Shown: positions 10,767 through 21,885 of the stretch, piece after piece
Layout of the letters: each line of letters opens with the position of its first letter
Position numbering within the stretch: the first letter of the stretch is position 1
Origin: Schistocephalus solidus
Taxonomy: Eukaryota > Platyhelminthes > Cestoda > Diphyllobothriidea > Diphyllobothriidae
Assembly (NCBI GenBank): GCA_017591395.1
Contig: WEDG01005657.1
Coordinates: forward strand, 62,001-126,000
DNA length: 64,000 nt
Reading direction: 5' to 3'
Translations under genes and position numbers: made by a program
The notes under the pieces: model-generated
The model's database searches: none
What the model saw: the letters and a program-made list of their open reading frames with translations, nothing else
What the model was told of the DNA's origin: nothing

Positions 10767-13291
10767 GTACTTCTGGTAGTGTCTGACTGTACTTTGGTTT
10801 TGCTTTAACCTGCGCCAGTGTGATTGTTAACTGTCAATAATTGAACATTCTTTAGCGTTGCAAATCTACGGACTTGAATGATTTGTCTTCAGCATCACCT
10901 TAAAAACTCAGGGTTATCTTAGTCCATCACGTCTTTTATGTACGCTCATTTAGGTGTATTCTTTCCTGGCCTAAACTTTTGCTTCGTATCTACTGCCATG
11001 CCCACTCCCGATATGCTCGACTAGGCGACTTGCGAGATGCGTATAGAAGTATAACTTAGCTTCTGCAGCTGGGAAGTCGTGACTTGACACACAGCCACCT
11101 TCGGCATCAGTTTCTTCCCTCGTCGGACTTGGATAGCCTCGGTGGGGGCATGGGAAGGGCCTGACGCAGGCTGTGCACCCTGACAGCAACTTTAGTCACT
11201 GCTTATACAGTGACAGCTTTCACTCGATTACCTCCGTCCGGTGATGATTTTTGCCGACTTCTTAGTCTCCGGAATGCGCCCTTTTAGCGGGGATCTTTTC
11301 TAAACCCTCCTTGCAGAAAATACGGCAGTTTGGTCTTCATGAAAATGTAATTCTTTGTAACGCAAACGGGGCGGCTCACTGCATTTTGGCCCATGTAGAC
11401 GAAAATACTAATTGACTTCCAGTTTACCTAACGGAGAATGCTGCTATCGCTTAAAATGTTGTTCGTTTGAGACACCCTGCTTTCCTCATAGGCCTAGTAG
11501 GTTTCATTTATTTTCATTTCACTCAGCCTTAGTGCATGCTTGCGTCGGAACCAATTTAACGACCTGTTTTCCTTTGCTTTGGATGCTGTTGCCTCGGTGT
11601 TACCTCCTGGTCTCGAACACCGCATTGGGCTTAGATGTAACAAAAAGTTTTATTAAGCACACAGCTGTGGTTCTTCTTAAGGACTACGAGCAGAGTCTGC
11701 AAAGATACGCGGCTGTCGTCGAGCAGAAAGGATGGGTGTCCGAATCCATTCTCCGAATATGCGGACGAACTACGGCCATAGTGATGCAGTAGAAGCAGGC
11801 AAAAAAAGAGTGTCTTTGGGATATCAGTTTATTTAGTTTAAACTTGCAAACGTAGAAGGATGTCAGGCGGTCCATGATCTGTCGCCTAGGTGAAAAGCAG
11901 CAACTATTACAAGTTTTAAGGTTCGAGGCTTCCTTCAACACCCTAAATGCAAATCCACTCGACTTTATTGCAGCACAGGGAAGCCGTGCTTGGAGAATTG
12001 AAACAACCGTTGAAAGCTAACATATGGTCTGACAGACGATCACCGCCCTGTTGATGACCTTCTTGCCAGACCACGCCAATTCCTCAACCTTGTCTCCAAT
12101 AATGAGCGAACTGCGAAAAAATAAGCATATTTTATTCCTTGTCGACAGACGCCAATGGTTTAAGTCCACTTTACTGAGTGCAGGGATAAAACTAAGCTGC
12201 TGGTCAACGCAAGTATCCGAGACCGTAACCGGGAAAAATCAACTGGGCGGGCTGCTGAGTGGGCTTCGGCGCGAACGCGTGACCAGGGTGTATAAGCGGG
12301 CAATCAGTATCTATGACATCCTAGGCTTCCACACCGCCCATCCGATGGTGCGTGAGCGAAGCTGTGTAGGGATGCCAGAGGTCAAAGTCCGCGATTTTGC
12401 TTTTTTATACTATCGATTCATGCAGAATGGCCATCCAAATCCTCCACGACACGGTGCCTTCATTTCTGTCCTCCGAGAGTCGAGCCCAAAGAAAACTCAT
12501 AGAGGCAGCATATTTTACCGCATATCAGGAATGTATCTGAGGCTTGTGAATGCATGGTTGCTGAACTTGCGACGGGGACTTTACTGAGCCGTAACCACTA
12601 TGCACAACTACTTCATGAAAGTCAGAAGCCCATCAGGCCCGAGTGATTCAACCCGACTGAAATCTGATGCTACGAGTTCTGGACATAAGTTGGCTGTGCT
12701 ACATGGTGACTGTTATAAATCATCTAACTTTCCGCACAGGCCATTCTATCAATTCGGCTGTCGTAAAGGTAATCACATTAATAGAGTGAGGGACAGGCCC
12801 TGAACTGCTCCAACCTCGGAGCTCTGTAAGGACTCCATAAGCAGACATCGATTACCCGTCCGCTTGCAGTGGCATGCACAAGCACCCCAACCTGAAAAGA
12901 CCGAACGACGGTAAGACATACTGCATCATAAGTCTCACGCCGATTGTCGTTGTTCTCTTATCTCTGACGATGAACTACAGCTAGAACTCCAAAGTTCAGA
13001 TCAGTCAAGTTTCCAATTGTCTCAATACTTCATTTTGAAAGGAACGTCTTAATTTCGAAGTGCTTTACACAGTCCGTCATACATATTGCGCTTGTATCTT
13101 ACATAGGCTTAACCAAAAGTCAGCCAATGGACACGGTTCAAACCACCGTTACCTTTTCACTGTCACAGTGACAACAGTATTGTAAATGCTGTACTTTCTG
13201 TCATTTATTTCCTTGCTAGAAAGCCAACCTTAATCCTACAGTCTGCACTACTGTTTTCTCAACCGTTTCGTTTCACATTTTCTATTTTTAG
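10767..13291. other. Intron of the CUT gene containing unassigned open frames
   Basis: The largest frame is 12051-12587 (178 codons, plus), followed by 12600-12803. Others are 11412-11792 (plus) and 11684-11941 (minus). None shows a domain I know, and none has obvious splice sites of matching phase. 12051-12587 could be an old mobile-element frame. Near the 3' end lies a PLE-like terminal segment (12940-13010). Confidence 0.4.
12940..13010 (+). repeat. PLE 3'-end-like segment with decayed hammerhead core
   Basis: GTTGTTCTCTTATCTCTGAC followed by GATGAACTACAG matches the minus-strand segment at 1880-1945 (GTTGCCGCTTTTATCTCTGAC, then GATGGACTTCAG). CTGACGA is kept at 12964-12970, but the GAAA box is CAAA and stem II pairs badly. 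I read it as a decayed copy of the same element terminus. Confidence 0.5.
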
Positions 13292-13527
13292 AGGGTCCAT
13301 CTCCTATTTCCTCGTTCTTGACTCCATCAGTTGCAGAGAGTAAAGTCACTCCTGAGCAGAGCGTCATTGCGACCGAAACGGGCTCTGACCGCACACCCCC
13401 ACTGAAACACGTACTGAACTTGTTTAACGAGCCTCTTCGTCACGCTGTTGATATCAATTCGGAAGAAGGTCTGAGCATGATGATGAATGGACTTGAAATC
13501 CCACCATTAGTAGTCGAAGTCAAGGAG
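13292..13527 (+). CDS. CUT-domain transcription factor, linker exon and start of CUT domain B
   Basis: The acceptor TATTTTTAG is entered in phase 1 and the donor AAGGAG|GTTAGT leaves in phase 0 (two bases plus 78 codons). The exon encodes a Ser/Thr/Glu-rich linker, then DINSEEGLSMMMNGLEIP and VVEVKE. The last block is the first helix of a second CUT domain, whose continuation is in the next exon. In domain A the intron falls after the VLG motif, whereas here it falls after VKE, so the two CUT repeats do not share an intron position. Confidence 0.86.
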
Positions 13528-14135
13528 GTTAGTACCCTTTTTTCTATTTTCTTTGTTCACATGGACGCCTATTTCATGGTCGTTCCTTGCATTTTTTATA
13601 TTTGGTGCTTGTCATTTGTTTGAAGGGCCGATTGCAGATTTCCCGTCTTAGTTCATTTTGTTAGGTGGAAACTATGCAGCCTTTAAATTGGAAACTCTAA
13701 ACGCAAGCACCATGGCCGGTCGTGTGAAAAATTATTCGGGGATTGGCAAACTTATTAAAAATCTAAACGTACCCTTTCTTTGGATATGAATGTTTTCGGT
13801 GGTCTGTTTCAAGATGTTTTCGGATTGTTCAACCGAGCTTTTTCTCCTCCGATATTTGAACGACGGGGCATATTTGAGAGCCGCCGTTCTTCTTGTTGCT
13901 GTAATTCAGCACGTATGTAGGGTTTTAGTGACGTAGGCAATGTTACGCGGAGTGAACTGCATGCTGCTCATATTTTTACTGTCGAGAAGACTCAAAACGT
14001 CCGAGGTATAAATATCCTATCATATGGTATTCGCGTCCTGTTTCTGGTAAATTGTCTCACTATGGTTCTCATCTGTGAACAATGTTTTACTTTCCTTCTT
14101 TTGGGTCCCTACAGACCATTTTGTTTTCCTTTTAG
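13528..14135. other. Intron of the CUT gene
   Basis: Non-coding; ends in TTTTCCTTTTAG. No repeat recognised. Confidence 0.6.
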
Positions 14136-14340
14136 GCTCTAACTGCAAGGAACATGTCTCAGCGTGTTTTTGGCAATACAGTTTTGGGTCTTACTCAAGC
14201 CTCCGTGAGTGATTTACTCTCAAAAATCCGACCGTGGAATCAGTTAACCGTGCGAGGTCGAGAGTCCTACGTACGCATGCGATTGTGGTTGGATTCTTTG
14301 AAGAAAACGAGCAGTGAATCCGGGTTGACCGCTGATCTGA
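14136..14340 (+). CDS. CUT-domain transcription factor, main part of CUT domain B
   Basis: The exon begins in phase 0 with ALTARNMSQRVFGNTVLG, followed by LTQASVSDLLSKIRPWNQL and RGRESYVRMRLWL. All signature blocks of a CUT domain are present (SQRxFGxxVLGLTQ, SVSDLL, RPW, GRE, RM.LWL); the usual KP before W is IRP here. The preferred donor is CTGA|GTAATA at 14340 (phase 1); an alternative is TTC|GTAAGA at 14415 (phase 0). No third CUT domain is seen on either side. Confidence 0.9.
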
Positions 14341-14489
14341 GTAATACTCATATTAACATGCTAAATGTTCTGACTTTCAACTTTCATCCTGATATTCTAG
14401 CCGCCTGTTCATTCGTAAGACGAGAATATTACCCTCTCCATCCCCCCCCCTCCTATTCCGGGGCCTTGCGCTAATTTTAATGGAAATTA

Positions 14490-14577
14490 GTGTTGGTGTT
14501 CGGGTTAGGGTTATAGTTGAAGTATATACTTAGGACTAAGGTTTAGGGTAGGTTAGAGTTATGGTTTAGATTAGGAC
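14490..14577 (+). repeat. Degenerate telomere-like (TTAGGG-type) array
   Basis: GGGTTAGGGTTATAG, then GGTTTAGGGTAGGTTAGAG and GGTTTAGATTAGG. This is the same dispersed family as 5690-5830, in the opposite orientation. Confidence 0.65.
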
Positions 14578-14839
14578 ATGACAGTATTCATCCTATCTGG
14601 AATTTTGCCTTTATTACTGGGGTCGGTGTTCCTATTCTCGCCTAATCGTTGTCTTGTTTGGTTATTATAAAATGTGCCCTCTGTTTATTGTATTTATGCA
14701 TTTCCATGGCACTTCGCAGTACTTCCTCCATCCTTTATTGGGAAACATGTATCATGCTAACATCCTTCTAAACTTCTCTATTTGGTTCTTTTTGTGACAA
14801 GATGGATATATTTTTGGTGCTTTCATTAACTTTTATGTA

Positions 14840-15805
14840 TCTAGTAGATTCCCTTTCTCATGAAATTTCAACCAGAATTCTGTTTTTGATTCGAATAAAT
14901 TTCTTAAGTAGGGTTTTCATTCATATTGATTATCTTGCAGCCTTCTACAAAGTTATTTCAGTCACGGTAGGATGCTGACTTTTGAACGAGCCTGCAAAAA
15001 GCACTCTGTAAAAAATGGCTACTTAAATCGCATGTGTTTTCCCCATTGATTTTAGATGCCCTTATAAATTTAAATATATTTTATCGAAAGCAACCAAAAA
15101 AATCCTTTCGTATACTCGGTTGGTAGTAAAAATCGTTCAAATTTTATGCTTGCAGAAAGGGTATCTTTTGTTTTTAAAAAATTCTAAATTACCAAATAAT
15201 TTTGAATCCTACCGGCTGTCACACTTGAATTAAAGGTTTGCAAACCATTCTGTATACATTCCATGTAAGGAAAAAACGAAAGTTGCTCTACTTTTCAATA
15301 AAGGGTTACGTAATTGTCATAAAATTTTGTAATAGATGTGGCTCATGTTGCATACTTTATAGGTTGCATTAATAAATTGACGAATATGATGTATTGTGAA
15401 TGAACATTTCACGGTATGAAAAACTCATAGTCAGGAACTTTTTTCAAACCGAAAGCTACCCCTTCAAGCTTAACATTTGAATAGGAAATCATTTTCTTCT
15501 AAACGAGTTTGAAAAAGAATGTTTTGGTTCACTCCTCTATAAATTCTATTTCAATTCATAAGGGCATCGAAAATCAATGAGAAAAATTACATGCTACTTC
15601 AGTAGTCATTTTTTACAGAGTATGCTTTTTGCAGGCGGTCAGGGAGAAGTTCGTTCAAAAGCCAACATCCTACCGTGACTGAAATATCTTTGTATTAGAC
15701 TGCACGATACTCAATTTAACAATCCCACCTAAGTAGTTGGTTCGAATCGAAAACACATTTCAGAATTTCAGTCGAAATTTCATGAGATATGGAATCTACT
15801 TTATG
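14840..15805. mobile_element. Long palindromic (foldback/MITE-like) element, copy 1
   Basis: The left arm runs from GTAGATTCC at 14844 inward through TTTCAGTCACGGTAGGATG, GCCTGCAAAAAGC and GATGCCCTTATAAATT. The right arm ends with GGAATCTAC at 15799 and is its reverse complement, with CATCCTACCGTGACTGAAA and GCTTTTTGCAGGC near 15600-15690. The arms are at least 230 bp and the whole is about 0.96 kb, with an AT-rich, non-coding centre. The ends are approximate: similarity to copy 2 continues a few bases beyond the right GGAATCTAC. It lies in a CUT-gene intron. Confidence 0.85.
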
Positions 15806-17251
15806 TTGCAATAAATCCTCATTTTCTATGATTCGTACATCTTTGTACACTAAACTATAAAGATATGACAATTCGTACATAGTTAAGTAAACTATCGTAT
15901 ATGTCTGCTTTTGTATGTTTTAGGAACAATTTTGTAAAATATAAGAAGATAAAGCGATGACTTTGTCTTTATCTGACGTGATGCCTGTTGTCTTTCTGCC
16001 CAGATTACGATTTCCCTATCATTGATCAGGCTGCATGATGGTATCATCTATTTTCTACGTGCAATAATGCACGCTTTCCCAAAATTTTATGAAAAATCAT
16101 TCGGCACCGAGGTTATCTTGTTTTCAAAGAATTTTTGAGTGTGTGGACGCTATAGTGAATCGGTTATCAAGGAGACAATAGGTGAATTTGCAAAAAAACT
16201 ACCCGAAATTTAAACGAGGATTGGCGAGCATACGTGCAGAAATCTGGTCTAGGTTAATACACTTTTCGGCACTTTTTCGTCAGGCACTGTACAAAGTATA
16301 TATATTGACCTTTTTCCGTATCCGTACGTCTTTTACTGACGTTTTAAGGAGTGTAACCGAATTCGTATAGCGTAACTTCTACCGCTTAACTTTCGCCCTT
16401 TAAGTAGGTAAACAAACATCTTTTCTGCGTTTCGCTTATAATCCGTTGCTGTTCTCGTTATTATGTGATTTCGCTGCAATCGCCCTAAACTAACCGTGTG
16501 GATCAAGACCTCCCAATATCTGACGAGCGCATCTATCATCCATTTGTCGCCAGCATTTCCTTTAGTGGGCGCATTTTTCGTTATCTCTTTGCTTAATGAT
16601 TCTCCTTACGACTTCCAAGGCTTTTAATCAAAAATTCAGTTATGCTTTTCGCATGAGTGAGTGCTTCTAACACGTCCAGATTCGGAATAGCATCCGCACA
16701 AACAACTCTATACCAGTGTTAGATGTGCATTGTTTTCGTCATTTTTGAGTGTTTCGTGTTCACTAAGGACTGTAATAATAACCATTGACTTTTGGCACCC
16801 TTTGGACGTGCTTTCAGTTTGAACCGTAGGCACTCCTTACACTTTGCCTTTATGACACTTAGATATGTCTTTTTTGTATTGCGATATTCCCGCCTCCAGG
16901 ACAACGACGTCTGGGACTGAACGATTAAAACCTTCGTCTGTTGTGTTCCGACAGTTTGTAGTAGCCGTCAAACTTCAGGAAGTTTTGTAATAAATTCAAA
17001 CAAGATCGGAATAGTTATTCCAATCTTATTTACCGCCGCCCTCCTGCCAAACGCATGCCCACCTCGGACTCTGTGGTTCGGTGTTGAATGAGCGGTTAGG
17101 CGTGGCGTTATTTTTAGTCTATTTCACTGTAGACCTGCGTACGCATCTGAAAATTCAGTTTTTCGTTGTATTCTTGCACGTAATATAATCTTTAAGTATA
17201 AATTTTCTGAACCTCCATTTGTTTTCTCCCTGATGAATGGAACCTCTTCAG
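15806..17251. other. Intron of the CUT gene; possible RT-element remnant on the minus strand
   Basis: The minus-strand frame 16719-16904 is very basic, with spaced aromatic residues, resembling the endonuclease-RT linker of non-LTR elements only in composition. I would not call it. Nothing else is recognised. Confidence 0.35.
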
Positions 17252-17781
17252 ACGGAAACCACAGTGTTGGAACCAGATCTCACCCCGACGCCTCTCCTGA
17301 CAAACAGCCCGCAGCTAAACGCGCTCGCCGTCCAGTGCCGGTCTCTGGGGCCGGGACAACTTCTATCTCACGGTCTTCCAGTGGCAATTCGTCCTTACAT
17401 TCTGAAGCTGCGCCCTTGACAGCTACCGTCCTCACCCCGTCTGTACGACAGCAAACGCCAGTTGCAATTTGTAAAATCCCCGAGCCTGATCCACCTACGG
17501 TTGCACGTCTACCTGCTCCCGCTGCTGTCGTTCCTTTAACCTCCTTTCAGGTCCATAGAACATCGCTCTCAGCCGCTAATGCAGTGGTTGATTCATTGGC
17601 AACTGCAGCCGTTTACTGCGCTCCTGCCCAAACTGTGACTCGCCTGCCTACCCAAGAAAGGAGTAGTGACAGTGAAGTTGTCAATATGCTGGCAGTCAAC
17701 ACGAAGAGCGAAGAGGTCACCTCATTTTGTTTGAACCCCCTTGCTGCTTCAGTTTGTTTAATCGCCACCAAATTGTATGAG
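17252..17781 (+). CDS. CUT-domain transcription factor, post-CUT exon with NLS-like cluster (3' end uncertain)
   Basis: The acceptor CCTCTTCAG at 17251 is phase 1, matching the preferred donor of the previous exon. The frame stays open to 17874. It encodes HPDASPDKQPAAKRARRPVP, in which AAKRARRP is a plausible nuclear localisation signal, then a long Ser/Thr/Ala/Pro-rich region with low-complexity stretches, typical of transcription-factor tails. The 3' boundary is not settled: GAG|GTCACC (17715) and GAG|GTCTGC (17781) are phase 0, and TT|GTATGA (17774) is phase 2. All are weak donors. The exon assignment is inference from phase and composition. Confidence 0.55.
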
Positions 17782-18724
17782 GTCTGCTTTCTACCTCTTG
17801 TTCATAATTTATGTCCTTTCGTGGGTTGTCACAGTTTTCTGTTAAGCGTTAACGGAAGCAGAATATCCGGCTGAATTTGTTTTTGCCGTCCTCACTGATG
17901 AATAGAAACAAGACATTCTGGTGCATTTTTGGGGTCGTGTGTCATCTTAACTTTCCGGAGAAATAGCAGTTGCTATGTCTATGTGCCGTTTAAATGTCAA
18001 TCGTGGGATTCGAATTTTATTTAGTGTTTTCACTGGGAAGAGTTCAAATAGACTAGGTGAATTCGACCTGTATATAGTCAGCCAGCTTAAAAGCATATTT
18101 TTTGAGGCCGGCCATGGTCGAATTTTTCTGCGCGGATATTATGAACTCATTACAACAGATGCTCCTTATATGTTCATGCAGTTGCTGCTATCAATTTCGA
18201 CATCTCACGTGTCCTTATTGCGCCATCTCTAGTGATCTTTTACACAGCAGAGCAGTTTGCATACAAAGATATCAGTTGTCCCACGAACGGCTTTCATTAT
18301 GCATTGCTTTAAAACCAGCGCCCGCTCATAGGTTTCAGGTCATGGTGCAAGTTAGCAGTCTCTGTCTTGTGATGTCATCCAGTAGTCGAACGGCAGGTCG
18401 GCTCGAATATGATTCTGGAAGCACTCAATTCATGTTCTCTGCGTGTTACCGCTTTTTTTCGTTTCGGTTCTATCGGAAAATTCCACAGTTCATAATTCTT
18501 CACTCACAGCCACTCCTGTGCGGTTCGTATTGAATTTATCAAACGCTGGTCACAATGTCATACTTTTACTTGATGGGTCCACTTTTGACGCGGTTTGAAT
18601 ATATAGTTGCTGAAGATGTAAGAGCCTTGGTTACACTTTTTTCTTAATTTTTGCGCGAACCATCTTCGACTGTCGTTCTAGTGGATTTATAGGTAGTCCA
18701 ACTTCATTAGTTGTTTGCGCTTCT
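17782..18724. other. Probable intron; nothing recognised
   Basis: The open frames 17975-18232 and 18102-18533 overlap without domain signals. Confidence 0.45.
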
Positions 18725-19012
18725 CAAGGGCCCCCTTAACGGGTCGCGTGGTAGATGCGCTGGACTAACACGTGGGCTAAATCAGGGTGCTGCAGGCGTT
18801 ATTATTCTGGGATGCGGTCTCATAACAAATGCCGAACACGGGGGTGCCGTGCCCAACTTGGGCAAGCGTAAGTGCAGATTAATGTCGCACCATCCACTGT
18901 TGCCATTTATGGCCATGTTGGGATATGATTCACTTGCGCCTGACCCCGTCTTCTTGACTATGTCTTCACACCGGGCCCAGGCGAGTAAGTGAAGAGAGAG
19001 TGTGGTAGATCT
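18725..19012 (+). repeat. Dispersed repeat family R1, plus orientation
   Basis: Starts CGTGGTAGATGCGCTGG, contains CAGGCGTTATTATT, GTGCCCAACTTGGGCA and GTCTTCTTGACTATGTCTT, and ends GTGTGGTAGAT. The reverse complement of 51124-51410 shares all these blocks in the same order, so both are copies of one repeat of about 290 bp. Both ends carry GTGGTAGAT. There is no coding signal, although a 93-codon frame runs through it. Confidence 0.8.
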
Positions 19013-19548
19013 AGTGCTAGTCTACTATAACTTGAAAGTAATTTGCGCACAAGTCACCTTCCCTGCAACACACTTCTGCGGAGCATATAGTGGACATCGT
19101 CGGATTACGACGGCCGAACTGACGCTGCTTAAATTCTTGTTTGGTTGTTTGCACTGTGATACGTTGTACGTTTATTCATAAACAGTTGCTATCTGTACGA
19201 AGCACGATAACCAGAAATCTGGTTTTAAAGCAGACTTAAATTTTCAGTGTACTCTCAGGTACGCCTAACAGTTACTACGCCAAAAGCCTTGCTGTAAATT
19301 TTTCCATAAACTGCTCTCGTGCATCACAAAGGACTACTTGTCGGACGGTCCAGGCGGTCCGACAATCGTCGGTACGCCTAGCTTTTGTTTCTAGGTAGCA
19401 AAGCTATCTAACACATGCCGATCATATGCTAGTATTCTTTTCCTTGTTTGACTAGGTCGCTTAGTACTGCGTTTTTCCGACCCCCTCCCCCCAGACTGTC
19501 TGTGTGACATTTTTCCCAGGGTTTAACTGTCGCCTCTTACCACTCCAG

Positions 19549-19722
19549 GTTGCGCCTGACGTATCAACTAATGGAGTAGAGGTCCCGCTGATTATGTCGT
19601 CTATCTCCCCTATCAGGACATCATCTTCTCTCCGGGATCAGCCTTCTACGCAAGTAGCCAGCTCCTTTGAATCTTCAACCGTTCTCCCTGCCGGCCAGCA
19701 TGGCCGACGTAAAAAGAAGTAA
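19549..19722 (+). CDS. Candidate C-terminal exon of the CUT gene
   Basis: The pyrimidine-rich acceptor CTTACCACTCCAG is followed by 57 codons in phase 0 and a stop at 19720-19722. The product is Ser/Thr/Pro-rich and ends GQHGRRKKK. The composition matches the post-CUT tail. It could be the true C-terminus or could splice on through GAC|GTAAAA. There is no domain evidence, and the join to the previous exon depends on which weak donor is used. Confidence 0.35.
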   Translation, partial: VAPDVSTNGVEVPLIMSSISPIRTSSSLRDQPSTQVASSFESSTVLPAGQHGRRKKK

Positions 19723-21307
19723 CCCCACGCGCTTTGTGCCCGTCCCCTCTCTCAGTCCCTGCGATGATGATCTGGGCGCTTTGCCACCCACTTAACTCCT
19801 GTGTTTCTAATGGCTGTGTGTTTGCATGTGTGTGAATTTGAATTGTCTCGACCCATTTTCAGTGGACTCTGCTCGAGCTTAGTACTTTTTTCGCACTGAG
19901 CTTTTTCAAACGACTGAGGTGACGATTGCTCTAACATTGCCACCTGTGACTGACGTTCAATTCTCAGGTTATGGTAACTCGCAGTCTTTTGTGCGGCCTT
20001 CAGCAACAGTTTGCATTTTATTTTTACGTTTCCTATTTGTGATTTGAGGTAATGTTGCTTTTGTCTGTATATTTACTCTAAGACAGCATTTACGGAGGGC
20101 TGCGTGACTTCCTCTGAACCCTGAAGCAACTCATTTTTCTGTCCATAGCAGCTTTCGATATAAATGTTCAAAGCCCTGACCACCTTAGCGCTTTGTTCGT
20201 CGGATTGGTGTTCTTCGGAGGAATTCGTTGCATATTTTGTAGTTTTATCTCTTTCTTCTCTCCTTCGTTGGTACGTTTTTCCTCAGTGGCTGCTGTTACC
20301 CGACTCCACCTGTTATTTACTTTTTACCCAGCCATCAATTTTCTGGCCGTTTTCATGTGCCATTAGTAAAAGTATTCTGACTTATTTATGCCCTCAGCTA
20401 GTCAGCATACCTGACGGACTTTGGGCCGTTACGTGATGTAAATCGGGTTGCCGTCATTCATATCAGGAGTAGTGTCAGTCAAGAAGCTAGCTTTGGAAAA
20501 AAACATATCATGACTACGTTGATGCGCCCTACCGGTGGTTGTTTCATGTCCGACAAGTAGGTCACGTTTTACTCAACTGACACCTTGGTTGACCGTCAGG
20601 TCGTTTTCTGCTTGAAAAAAAAACACGGAGACAGCTCTTATCGCTACCTCGTAATGGGTGTAGCATTTTGTGCGTCGTCAGCTTCCTTAGCCGAAAAGGG
20701 TTCGGGTTCGCTTTTTGCCGCCTTCCTCAAGTCACTTCGTTAAGATAGCTATCCGTAGGAGCTTGGCTTTCAAAAATTTCTGAGCTGGGTTTCCTTTTAC
20801 GATGTCATCTATTTGGCATATTTTTTTACCGATTGACTTATTCGTTCAGGTAATAAGTTTCTTCATTTGCGAGGCATTCGCACCTATATTTCGACTAGTA
20901 GGCATGATCACATGGTTTGCGCTGCAAAACACACAGATAACATTTAAAGATGCTTTGTTTGGTACTAGCCTGCAGTCTGCTCTGCTGGTTGTCCTATCTA
21001 TTTGGGATTTTAAAACTGACACTATCTGCTTTCTTTGCCATTGGTGTTGGTACTCATTGTGGCAGTCATCAAGATTGGCCCTTCTGTTGCTAAAACCTTA
21101 AGATTTCGCACTGTGCCCATTCGGACATGATCTAACTTGAACTGACTCATAGTGATTCTAGCCGAGATCATACCACAAGTAGTGCATGCGTAGTCCGGTC
21201 TGATGTCCACTGTCGTATTTAGTGCCATCCAATTCTAATAACAGTCATTTATTTATCTAACTCCAATCTGCCTTGTGGCCAGTTCTGTGACGCACATGTA
21301 GCTTTAG
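19723..21307. other. No recognised gene
   Basis: I searched for the homeodomain helix-3 signatures (WFHN, WFQN, FFMN) here and up to 26500 on the plus strand and found none. The frame 20164-20436 is hydrophobic and unassigned. Confidence 0.45.
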
Positions 21308-21613
21308 AAGGAGGTTCAATCGCCTTGCCCACCACCGAACATGCAGGAGAGAACTCCATTGACCAACTGTTGCACCTCGTCTCTCCCAGCGGGTTCTTCG
21401 GTCCGTCTTGGTACCGACTGTGTTTGTCAGATGGGAAAACACGACAGTGACCGACTAACAATGACTCATGTCCAAGCCACCTTGTATCCTGCCGCTTCTG
21501 CGGTCAGCGGAAGCCAAAGTCCTCGTTTTAACCTATTCCTGCGGACATCAGGTGACGAGGATGACAGACAAATGGAAGTGGTGACTCAGAACCTAATTGA
21601 TTCAGGAAGTTAG
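21308..21613 (+). CDS. Candidate last exon of the CUT gene
   Basis: The frame is open from a possible acceptor CTTTAG and ends RTSGDEDDRQMEVVTQNLID plus three residues and a stop. An acidic, Ser-rich terminus would suit a transcription-factor tail. A second plus frame (21262-21453) and two minus frames are also open across 21250-21460, so composition is not decisive. The acceptor has a poor pyrimidine tract. Treat as tentative. Confidence 0.3.
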   Translation, partial: KEVQSPCPPPNMQERTPLTNCCTSSLPAGSSVRLGTDCVCQMGKHDSDRLTMTHVQATLYPAASAVSGSQSPRFNLFLRTSGDEDDRQMEVVTQNLIDSGS

Positions 21614-21885
21614 GGGGTTAACGTGTACACAAACAGCAGCTCTTTTTTTCTCTGAAGTAGTTTTAGTTTGAATGTCTTTGTGTTCTCCACTGTTCTATGG
21701 GTTTTGTTACGTGCGGCCCTCAGTTCTCGTTAGTGTGAAGTACAGTACCTGGCTTATTTCACATTAACCTAAATGAGGAAATGTGTTCTCCAGTCAAAGG
21801 GCTGGTAAGGATGCCCTGCATGGCCGGATTAACGGGAATAAGTACCACCCCGCCCACCGAAAATAGGTGGTCGTACGGTAAATTT
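21614..21885. other. No recognised feature
   Basis: A possible 3' UTR or intergenic stretch. No clear AATAAA signal was noted. Confidence 0.4.

Noticed and set aside
18711..18992. 93-codon open frame
   Set aside because: Lies within repeat R1, which is present on the other strand elsewhere; the frame is not kept in the second copy.
20880..20990. Possible homeodomain helix 3 (WFALQN)
   Set aside because: The surrounding frame has none of the other homeodomain positions (no WFxNxR, no upstream helix 1 and 2 pattern).
21249..21461. Minus-strand gene opposite the candidate CUT exon
   Set aside because: Two overlapping minus frames and two plus frames are all open here, which reflects base composition; no domain on the minus strand.
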